From Scenedesmus sp. ARA3 (Eukaryota > Chlorophyta > Chlorophyceae > Sphaeropleales > Scenedesmaceae), in the NCBI GenBank assembly GCA_004335835.1, contig RWJK01001582.1, positions 1-64,000 on the forward strand: DNA of 64,000 bases, given 5' to 3'. Positions 51,701 through 62,000 of the stretch are shown here, in pieces; positions within the stretch are counted from its first letter, which is position 1, and each line of letters begins with the position of its first letter. The position numbers were made by a program, and so were the translations under genes. The notes below the pieces were generated by a model. It worked only from the letters and a program-made list of their open reading frames with translations, made no database searches and had not been told where the DNA came from.

Positions 51701-52724
51701 ACGCAGCTGCTTGTTGTACGTGATGGCCTGTGCATGGCCAGGAAGGGATACAGAGTGCAACAGCTGGGGCAACCCATGGTGTGCATGGTGCACTTTGAGG
51801 CCTGGCATTGCTGCCCACCACAAGCAGCATATGTGCCTGCCCTTTTGACTGCTTTTCCAATGTCTACTCATGCCGTCATCATGCTGGGATGACTGTGCTG
51901 GACAGAGAGGTGTCAAAGAATGTCAAGCTGGTTGCATAGTGCTGCTGTCTGTGCCTCGAAGCATCAGCGACTCTCACCTCGTTGTACTTGATGAACTGCT
52001 TCTCCAGCCTGTTCTCCAGAATCTTTATCTGCTTCTGCAAAGCCTGGGTTTTCTCCTTCGCGCTGAAGATGCCACCCATGGCTGTGCGGGTGCAGCCCAG
52101 CTTGCTCTGCAGCTGCTCCAGCTGCTGCTGCAGCATGAGCACCTTGCGCCGCTCAAGCTGGATCTGCAGGCATATATAAAAGCTTGATGGTTACGAGCAG
52201 CTGACTTCCATGGGGCGGGGAAAGCATGTATGTGTGTGTAAGCAACATGGAAACCTGCAGGCATTTGTCCCGGTCTGCGTTGCCTGCTGCAGGAGACAGT
52301 GACTGCAGCAGCGTGCTACTGCGCCTCACACCGGCCTTTTGCACACCTTGCGCGTGAACAGGTCTGCTTCATCCTGCAGCTTGTTGATGAGCACCGTTGC
52401 CCCAGGGTTAGACGGTCGCACGCTGAACTTGTTTTCAAGCAGCAGGTCTTCCTTCAACCTGGCATTCTGCTGGCGCAACTTGTCAATCGCAGCCCTGTGG
52501 TACACAACGGAGCGCCAAATCAAGGAGGTATCATGGTATCCCATAAGCGTGCTGTTCTTTACATGTTGTTGCTGCAGCATTGTGCATCAGTGCTTGCATG
52601 CATGAACCTGCTGTGACGCATCTTACCTCTGCTTCTCCACAACTGACTTATGAGACAAGGTCTCAGACAAGCTTGAACTCTTCAAAAGGGTTCCAGTCGC
52701 CCCAAACTTTGTTGTCTTCGACAT
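48725..52724 (-). CDS. ODA1: Outer dynein arm docking complex coiled-coil protein (ODA1/DC2, CCDC114 type)
   Basis: Coiled-coil subunit of the complex that fixes outer dynein arms to doublet microtubules in flagella. Twelve minus-strand exons join in phase to 581 aa, near the ~550 of Chlamydomonas DC2: 52627-52724, 52347-52494, 51978-52163, 51604-51727, 51261-51405, 50963-51041, 50640-50775, 50265-50422, 49962-50123, 49612-49722, 49139-49450, 48725-48811. Family signatures: LLLENKFSVRPSNP then LINKLQDEADLFTRK near residues 50-80, and GIQDIDELVAAFNVAEDAN with LFNYVNEVNTEVE near residues 305-340. Between them are long Lys/Glu/Gln-rich heptads. The C-terminal ~150 residues are low-complexity with a Gln run. 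ODA5 and CCDC63 are related; the length and C-terminal motif favour ODA1/CCDC114. Confidence 0.88.
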
Positions 52725-53173
52725 GCTGGGCTCTGCTGGGGCAGCTGGCCCTGGTCAGCAACTTGGACTACAGCAGCAAGTGTTCAGCCTGCCCTGAGTT
52801 GCATGGTGCCGCAGGTTGCTCAGCTACGACACCAGCAAGTATGATGTCGCGGTATAAACGTATTATATGAACGAGCAAGTGGTTTCGTAGCGGGCTGCAC
52901 GGGAGTGGAGCGTGGCTAGGTTCGAAGCTGCAATGTGTCGCACAGCGTGTTCACATGTATTTTAACGAATCCCCATAAGGCGCCAAAGGCAACAACATTG
53001 CGGATTCACGTACACCGTAACCAAGGTTGCTGATTTGACAAAGCCCCACACCGAGAATTGCCTGAAAAGTTAGCATCTTACTTCAATTTAATTACCTTAA
53101 AACGCTGAACGCATCACCAACGCGTCGTAGGCCGCCAGAACAGCCTTGCTGCTGTTGATTCGAGAGTAGCACG
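52725..53173. promoter_or_regulatory. Divergent promoter region, ODA1-like / rhodanese
   Basis: 449 bp between two divergent start codons. Contains an imperfect inverted repeat GTAACC-AA-GGTTGC around 53027-53040. No TATA-like box is clear. It must serve a flagellar gene on one side and a plastid gene on the other. Confidence 0.6.
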
Positions 53174-55958
53174 ATGGCACTGCAGCAGCGTACAGCGATC
53201 GCACGCAGGGCAGCCTTTAGCGGCAGGGTAGCTCCTTGCAGACCTGCAGCAGCCTCCAGGCGTGGCTCCGTCAAGGTGCAGTCGCTGCTCAGGGAGTGGT
53301 CCCCCAGCAACAAGGAGTTCATTGAGCTCGTGCTCAGCGAATTCCCAGACAAGGGAGTAGCAACAGTCGAGGAGGCTAGGGTAAGCAAGCGCAATTTGAG
53401 CAACTGCAGCCCCAATGTGGCTGGGCACTTGATGGCCAGTGACTATGGACTGGAGCGGGTCAGGCCATGGCAGTTGCAACCAGCTGCATTCAGCACTAGC
53501 TGTCTGCTTGATCTTCTGGCTAGTTCTTGAATAGTTGTCAGCTTCATTGACAGCAGATATGCTGCTGGCAAGGCACAACTGTGATGAAATGGTTGCTGTG
53601 GCAGCGCTTCCAGAAGCAGCTGTGCAGCAGCCCTGGAGCGGGCTGGGTGTAACAGCTGGTAACTGTGTTGCTGTCTGCCACTTCCACTTGCTTCCCACCA
53701 ATGCATGTCAAGTTCACATGCTTTTTGGCTTCACTGCGAGCGTAATCTGTGGCAGTACTTGCTTGCCCCACAGCACCATGCTGCACCATCCAGCAGCAGC
53801 AGCAGCAGCAGCAGCGCTCACAACCAGCATGTCAGCTACTGAGCAGCAGCAGCACCACCGCCTTCTGACTCCGCCACAAGAAACTCCAGCACACAGCATT
53901 TCACTTTTCTTCCCGACCTGACTTACAAGCCTCTGCAGCTGCCCCACCCAACCGTGTAAGCAACACAGTTCTCCAGCACACAGCATTGCTTGAAGGTGCG
54001 TAGTCGTACCAATATTAATGTATAATCTCGTCCTTTTCCAACCGTCTGGTGCCATGTTCCGCTGCGCCACCCCTGCAGGCACTGTACAGCAACGGCGGCT
54101 ACACCTACCTGGATGTGCGCAGCCAGCTGGAGGTGGAGGAGGTGGGCAAGGTGAAGGACGCAGTCAACATCCCCTTCATGCTGGTCAGCCGCAAGTATGA
54201 CCCGGAGACCCGTGAGAGGAAGATGGTCAAGGAGCCCAACCCAGACTTCGTGCGCCAGGTGCGGCAGAAAAGATTGAAAGTAAATCAAACCAGGTTCCTG
54301 CGGCAGGGGAAGTGATGCAGCAGCACCTGTCCGGCAGTAGCAGTGGCAGCAGCAGCAGCAGCAGCAGCAGGCTTTTTTGAAAAATGGCAAGGAGTGCAAT
54401 TCAGACTTTGTGCGCCAGGTGAGATAGCAGCAGGTGTGGTGCAGCAGCAGCACCTGTATGGCAGCAGTAGCAGCAGCAGCAGCAGGCTTGCCGAGAAGAT
54501 GGCAAGGAGTGCAATTCAGACTTCATGCGCCAGGTGGGGCAGACAGCAGGGGTAGTAAAGCAGCAGCACGTTTGCGGCAGCAGCAGCACGTGTAACGGCA
54601 GCAGCACATGTGCGTCAGCAGTCCAGCAACAGCAGCAGGCAGGCAGCCCGCCTGCAGGAATGCCAGCAGTTCTGTCAAAGCTTGTTGTGCACAAGCTGCC
54701 TGGCCGTGGTGGGGGGGGCAGACGCCTTTGCTTCGCGCTGGTCGCAGCTGCTGCACAGTGCGTACAGTCGATGACTATCAAACAACACGATTGTTTGACA
54801 TCTGCAGGTGGAGAAGCCATTCCCCAACAAGGGCGCTGCCTAGCTGCTGGAGGGGCTGGTCAAATGTTGCAGACAGTGCTGTGCATACAAACGACAAGAT
54901 ATACAACCCTTTCTCAATAACTGCCGCTGCAGGTGGAGAAGCGCTTCCCCAACAAGGACGCCGCCAAGCTGCTGATTGCGTGCGCTGACGGGCGTCAGTA
55001 CAGCATTGACGTGCTGGAGGCGCTGGATGAGGCGGGCTACTCCAACCTGGTGGGCCTGCGCGGCGGCTACTACGCCTGGTTCAAGTGAGTGCGGTTACAA
55101 TGTCATTGGTTCTTGCGCCTTCTTGTATAGAAACTGCACAAGGCAGACACTACTAACCTAGTGGGCCTGTGCGGCCGCTACTACGTCTGGTTCAAGTGAG
55201 TGGGCAAACACATATCTGAATTTTTGCATGTCTAATATATTTCAGACATAAAGCCACTTGGTGGGCCTGCGCGGCGGCTTCTACGCCTGGTTCAAGTGAG
55301 TGCGGTTACAATCTCATTGGTTCTTGCGCCTTCTTGTATAGAAACTGCACAAGGCAGACACTACTAACCTGGTGGGCCTGCGTGGCGGCTACTACGCCTG
55401 GTTCAAGTGAGTGGGCAAATTCATATCTGAATTTTGGCATGTCTAATGCGTTTCAGACATGAAGCCACTTGGTGGGCCTGCACGGCGGCTACTACGCCTG
55501 GTTCAAGTGAGTGGGCGCGCACATGTTGTGTCGTTCTTGGAGTGCATTGTGCATTTTTCTGCATTAACCCACCTGGTAGGGCAGCAGGGTCTATACCACG
55601 CCTGGTTCAGGTGTTCAAGAGGGCACAACCATACCCTGTTGATGGAGCGCTGTTGCCGTGGCTCAATTGGTGTGAGTGCCAACAAATGAGGGCGATTGAA
55701 AGCACGTTTGTGAAGTAGTGTGGCGGCTGCGCCGCCCGTCCTTTGCGGTATCAAAGCGCATCATATCACATAACATTTGCTGATGTCCTTGGTCCCTTGT
55801 TTGCTTGCAGGACGTTCGACAACAAGCTGGCGCGCCGCAGGTTTGGCGAGTACGCCGAGAACTACAGCCATGACGGCGACAGCGGCGGCATCCACGCCAG
55901 CGGCGCTGGCTTTGAGAAGATGGACCCTGCTGAGGCCTGGAGGCCCCCTGTGTACTGA
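53174..55958 (+). CDS. Rhodanese-domain protein with probable plastid transit peptide, 228 aa
   Basis: Predicted chloroplast single-domain rhodanese/sulfurtransferase-like protein (plant STR family). Exons 53174-53380, 54079-54258, 54933-55084 and 55811-55958 join in phase. Residues 1-36 are rich in Ala, Arg and Ser with no acidic residue, typical of a transit peptide. The rhodanese fold shows TYLDVRSQLE, VNIPF, then the active-site loop ACADGRQYS with the catalytic Cys, and GYSNLVGLRGGYYAWF. The tail has RRRFGEYAENY and ends PPVY. The exact sulfur acceptor is unknown; some plastid members act as scaffolds. All introns but the first carry copies of neighbouring exon ends, some with working-looking splice sites. 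It starts 449 bp from the divergent ODA1-like gene. Confidence 0.9.
54379..54536 (+). repeat. Two echoes of rhodanese exon 54079-54258 3' end
   Basis: The exon end coding for KMVKEPNPDFVRQ with its CAG|GTG donor (54219-54260) recurs at 54379-54422 and 54493-54536. Each copy is followed by a GCAGCAGCACCTGT/CAG-rich spacer that is also repeated; the period is ~114 bp. Confidence 0.9.
54801..54860 (+). repeat. Echo of rhodanese exon 54933-55084 5' end, with in-frame stop
   Basis: A CTGCAG acceptor at 54802-54807 opens onto a copy of the exon start, encoding VEKPFPNKGAA. It then reads an in-frame TAG at 54841-54843. The original lies 125 bp downstream. Confidence 0.9.
55049..55620 (+). repeat. 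Array of echoes of rhodanese exon 54933-55084 3' end
   Basis: The block encoding LVGLRGGYYAWFK plus the donor GTGAGTG occurs at 55049 (original), ~55158, ~55259, ~55369 and ~55470, with a fragment near 55593. Two flank types alternate: type A with GGTTACAATSTCATTGG and type B with a CATATCTGAATTTT word. This gives a ~211 bp higher-order unit of two ~105 bp units. Confidence 0.93.
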
Positions 55959-57327
55959 GCAGCCAGAATCCCACCTGCTCATGCAATTGCAGCTGGTTTG
56001 GGTTGCCTTAGGCGTGGCAGCGACCTGCGCGCAGCGCTTGAGCGTTGGCAGCACAGCTTGCTCGTTGATCAGCAAGTAGCGGCCCTTGAGCTTTGGTGCT
56101 GTGTACTGGCGAGGCGTGTGTGATATTGGATGCTTCAGTTGCAGGATGTACAGCTGGCGATTGCCTCTCCCTTTGGAGGCATCCCTTGCAGAAGTTGTGC
56201 TGGGTGGAGCGAGAGTTCTTGGTTTATTCAAACCTGCGTTGTGACATCCGCTGTGGAAAGGCCGCCTGGGAGAGCCCGGCTTGCTCAGTAGCAAGCTGCA
56301 CGCCTTCTAGAGTGGATGCCTGACCTGATTTCATACCTGGGATGCTTGACAAAGCAGCATCCAAGGCGGCTTCTTGATGCGACAGTGCAGTTCAAGTGAT
56401 TTGAGGCTGCCGTGTTGTGAGTGCGGTTGCGTGTAACTGCTGAGTGCGCAGATCTGGACCGTGCAAACGCATTCTATGGTCGAGAAGACCTGAAGATCAG
56501 CAGATGCTCATGAGTAACAGCCTTCTGTCAACTCTTACTTTGGGAGATGTTGCAGAATGCAACACCCGTCAGCAACATCTGCGGTGCATCACCACCAACA
56601 AAGTGTCATGCAGACCCCTGGATGAAGTTCATCCACCAGCTACCAACTGCTGAGCTGAGGAAAGATAACCTTTAGCAGGTTGCTGGAGTGACACACGTCG
56701 ACACAGAAAGTGACGTCACACAGAAATGGTTTGTACGGCTTGCGCACGTACACTTTTTGCAGGCTCGGACAGCCTAGGGGAGCACCCTGCACCCAAAATT
56801 TGGATGCAGGGCTGCTGTTGGCGTTGGTCACTAGGTGCTGCGCATACAAGCACCGACCGGCGCTGCCTCAACACTTGTGGTCCTGCCAGTGCTGCCATGC
56901 CTACTGGCACGAGGCTAACAGGCACTCAGCTGACTGCAGAGTTGGCCAATCTTGCACCACTGCGACTGTTCTGCGCGGCGCTCTACATCCCTGACTGCTA
57001 AACACTGAAACAACTCGGCAATGCGGCGTCACCTGGTTGAACATGAGTGGTTTGTATGCAAACCTTAAGTGCAAATTCTCCACGTGCAACCAGCGCAGCG
57101 AGAACTCCACACACATCTGGTTGCACACCATGCAAGAGGCCTGCAAGTGTGCGTACAACACATACACCAACAACAAACATTGCCGCGACGTCAAGGCCTA
57201 TACTGCCCCTGCAGCCAAGCTGCTGGCGACAAACACATGCAAAGCATGCCGCTGCAGTGGGCAACACCGCGCTGCCACCAACTTGCAGTGCCAGTGCACC
57301 CACACACGCTGCAGCTGCTGCAGCAGA
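55959..57327. other. Intergenic between rhodanese and TOC159-like genes (convergent)
   Basis: 1.37 kb between two convergent stops; expected to hold both 3' UTRs. No recognised gene or repeat. Confidence 0.6.
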
Positions 57328-59007
57328 CTACTGCTGCCCTGCAGCAGCCGTCTGCTGCTCCCCACCCTGCTGCTGCTGCTGCTGCTGCTGCTCCTCATAC
57401 TCACCCTCCCCAGCAGCACCTCCCCCTGCCAGCACACCTGCCAGCATCCCCCAGCCCAAATTGAACAGCGGCACCAGCCCAGCAAGCGCCCACCACTGCG
57501 AGCCATCGCTGCGCAGCTGCAGCCCCAAACTTGCAATGCCCCTGCTGTTTAGCTGCAGCTTGCCACCCACGCCGCTGCGGCGGCCGCGCTGCACCTGCAT
57601 CGCTGCTGACAGCGCCCCCATTGTCTCCCCTCTGTGGCCCATCACGCTGCCTGACAGGCTGAGAGGGGTGGAGTATTTGCTGCCCAGCAGCTGCCGCGCG
57701 TCGGTGCGCATCTCTGCATTTGCGCCCCAAGCATCGTCAGGCTCCAGGCCAGGCCGGCAGAACAGCTGCAAAGGGCAACAAGGCAGGGCAGCATGCAGCA
57801 AGCAGCGCGCAACAGGATGGTAGTCAGTGCCAGGGCCCCATTCACCAGCAGCATCACTGTGCTGGCATGCATCGCTTACATGCATCAAGCTTCAGGCGAG
57901 CCCGGCAGAACAGCTGCAAGGGGCAACAAGCCAGGGCACAATGTAAACAGGGCAACTTGTTCAGAGACAGGCCCCAAATCAAGGGAGATTGTTGGTGTTG
58001 GCAGAACAGCTGCAGAGCAGCAAGCCAGGTAAGCAGCATGCAGCGAGCAGCCAGCAATAGGGCGGTAAGTCAGTGCCAGGGCCCTAACCTACCGGCATCG
58101 ATGAGCTTGCATGGCTGCACCTTCTTATTCTCAGTGGCAATCAACACAGTCGAATCAAGGCTTGCCAGTCCGCTTCGCCAGCCAAGCACCTGACAGCAAC
58201 GCTTCCTGCTCCCCACCCGCCACCACACCAGCAGTACAGTTTGTAGTTGCTGTTGATTGCAGGACATTTCTGTTCAAAACTGCACATCATGTGCCGCACC
58301 ACCTGCACCCACCTTGCCAAGTGCCACGTCCAGCTCCGCAGCCCAACACCACACCAAAAGCACAACAACAGTACAGCCCCCAAAACAAGACATCTGCGTC
58401 TCCGATCTGCCCAACAGCTGCTGCCTGTCTCGCATCCAACCTCACCTTGCCGAGTGCCACGTCCAGCTCCACAGGTGCCCCCCCAGGCGCTGTCAGCCGC
58501 AGGCAGTCCTGCAGCCGCACCCCCGTAGCTACAGGCCCCTGGTGCGGCCTGCACTCCTGCGCCAGCCTTGCCACCATGAGCCCCACACATGGATTGTTGG
58601 CACCTACACAGCAACAGAAGCACATTGAATTGTCCGAGCCTGTACGATATATACCATGTGGTTAACTTGGTTGATCTGGTTGGTCTGGTTGAATCAGTTG
58701 AGGTTGGACTATCAATAGAGCAGGAGAAGCACATTGTATTATCAAAGCTTGAAGCACCCATGGTGGCCGAGGCCCCTTCCAGACATGTGAATAAGCATTA
58801 TGCTGCATCCAGCTTCTGCAAAAGGCCTTTCCTGCGACTTTTTTTACCTATGGGGAAGCCCCGCCGCTGACTGTCCAGCCGCAGCACCATGAGCATGTCA
58901 GGTGAGGCGGGGCCGGCGGCGCCTGAGGTCTGTACGTCTGCGGAGAGCGTGGTGGTGGCGAGACCGGGGAGGTCGTGGTAGACGCTGAGCTCGCCACGCG
59001 CCTGGTG

Positions 59008-59048
<41 letters not shown>

Positions 59049-62000
59049 GCAGCAGCAGGCCGACATACAGACACATACAGACAGCAATCAGAGGCGCCAG
59101 TCAGGTTGCAAAAGGAGAGTGCAGGAGCTATGAGGTGTGCGAGCACAGCTTGACTGAGAAGGAAGCACAGGAGCACACGAGAATGCGGAGGATACAGGGT
59201 AAGCACACAGGTTGAACAGACAACCCCCAACATCCTGGCACAGCTGGGTGGCAGTTGTGAGCCAGCAGGGCATAGCTATGCACTCCAAGCACAGCAGGGG
59301 ATGCCTCAAGCACCACAGCACACATCCGCATGCCTGCAGTGCAGAGCACGCCGCACCCACCTGTACAAGCAGCTGCTCTTTGCTGGCACTTGCGCTGCTG
59401 CTGATGCGGTACGGCAGCCCCCGCAGCAGCTGGTCTGCGCTGCTGCCGCTGCCGCTGCCGCTGCTGCTGCTGCTGGGCCTGGCCACGCCTGCCTTTTCTG
59501 CCATGAAGCCCTCCACGTTGTCGGCATTGTCCATGCCTGCAGTGCATTATAACATGTCATTTTTGTTACACCACTGTTTGATCATCATGTCTTTGGCAAC
59601 GTGTACGTCATACAGCGGCGTTTCAAGCTACAGCAGCAGCTTGTTTGCTGCCATGCAGGGTGAAGATCAGGCCCAGCACATGCTGTGCCTCAGCAGACTG
59701 TTAAAAAACTTGAACCAGGAACCAGACACCAGCATGCTGGCCCACACACGCTTTGCCCTCTGAGTGCTAAAGCGACGGTTTGCACAAGGGCAGCGCATGG
59801 CTGTCATACAGCGGCATTGGAAGCTACAGCAGCAGCTTGTCTGCTGCCATGCAGGGTGAAAATCAGGCGCACATGCTGTGCCCAAGCATACTGTTGCAGA
59901 CTTCAATCACCAACAGTATGACACCAGCATGCTGGCCCATACACGCATTGCTCTCTGAGTGCTGAAGTGGCATTCTGCACAAGGGCAGCGCATGGCTGCT
60001 GGCTGGTGCAAGCTTAATGCTGTTGCTGTCGCACACCCTCTCACCGTGTGGCTCTATGTGTGGCCGCACAATCCAGCCGGCGCCAGGCTCCAACGCACGG
60101 TACCTGCAGGCACGCATGTCACAGCTGATAAAACAGACGCACAACTGCAGCCGATGGCAGCAGTAATCTGCAACGTGGGGGAACAGTTGCTGCCTGCATA
60201 CTTGGCACTAGACCATGCTGCAATGTGCTGACTATGGGCTACCTGAAGTAAGCTGTCGCATTCACAACAAGCACGGCTGCGGATGCCGTCACATGCACAT
60301 CAATGAGTTTAACAGTACTGTGCCGCAACAGCTGCACCTGCCGTCCTTGCTCACCCTGCTAGAGCAAAGAGCAACCGTGCGAAGCGCAACACGGCAGGGC
60401 ACAACAAGATACAATAAGGATAACAGCTGCATGACAGGTGCCAACGTGGCACAATCAAATCGCAGCCCGCCCACCTGTGCCCAACAGGCGGCTGCACGCT
60501 GGGCCGCACTTGTGTTGCTGTGCGCAGCTGTGCCAGCTGCATCTTGCCTCACACCCCAGAACAAACCAGGACACACTGGAGCACACCAAAACACCTTGAC
60601 GCAACATGACACAACAGGGAACCATGAAACATAGCAGGACTGACATGGCACAGCAAGCCATGACAGGACACGATAGGACGCACACAGAATCGCCCAAACT
60701 CGCGCACCTGTGCCCAACAGGAGGCTGCACGCTGGGCCCCACGCGCGTGGCCATGCGCGGCTGCGCCAGCTGCATCTTGCCTCACACCCCAGAACACACC
60801 GGAACACACCGGAACACACCGGAACACAATGGGACATACCATAACACACTCCGGTACAACAGAACACTTCAAAACATAACAGGACACAACATGGCACGGC
60901 AAGGCATCACAGGACACAGCATGAGTCATACACACCCACATCCACAAACCCGCGCACCTGTGCCCCACTGGCGGCTGCACGCTGGGCCGCACGCGCGTTG
61001 CCGTGCGCGGCTGCGCCAGCTGCATTTTGCCTCCTGCGCGCGTGGCCTTGCACAGCAGGTCGCTTGTGCGCTGCTGCCGCCGGTTCATCTGCTGCATCTG
61101 CAGCAGCCGGAAGCGGATCTGCCGCGACAGCTCCTTGCGGTCACGCCAGCCCTTCAGGCTGCGCAGCCTGTTACACGAAAAGATACACCATAGAAATGTG
61201 TGATTGGCCAAAGCAGGTGGATGTATACAAACACGACGTAGATTTCATAAGCAGTGTGGATGGACAACTAGTGGCAGGCGCAACAGACAAACTAGCAACA
61301 TAGGCGCAGGGGTGAGGAAAAGAGGACTGGTATGCAACAGAGTAAGCCTAGCAAGTTGGAAGCAACAACAGGCGCTGTCGCCTAAGCAAGCATGCCGCGA
61401 AAGCACTTGCAGGGTACACTGTGCTCACAAACCCCGGATCTGTCACCTGTGCTTTGCGTTGCGCAGCTCCAGCACTCCGCCATGATCGGGGTAGGTCAGT
61501 GGCTGGTTGAAGCCTGTCAGCTGAGTCATCAGGTAGCGCACAGGCGGGCCATCAGGCCGCCCCATCAGCTGCCGCATGCTGGCCGCATCCAGCCCAGCGC
61601 CAGCAGCACCTCCCTTACCTGCAGGACAGCAACAAGAGCAGCAGCGCAAACAGATGGAGGGCACACACTCTGTCAGAGAGACGGCAGCAGCACAGTTACA
61701 AAAGAGTGCTGTGGCAGTGCAATAGTGCACGCCCACAGAATGAGCAGAGACAGACAGGGGGACCAGCACGGCACATGTCCATCACACGCTTAATATTGAT
61801 TACAGAACTTGTTTAATTTTTTCAAGAGCATGAAGATTCATGCTTGCTGCGCACCTGAGCCGGCCGCGTCTGGCAGCATCTGCAGCGCCGCCTCTGCATC
61901 TGCCAGCAGCTGGGCGCTACATTGGAAGCACAACTGAGAGGCATATTTGCAAAGGACTGCTGTAGCAGTGCGCTGCTGTACACCAACCCAACAAGAATGG

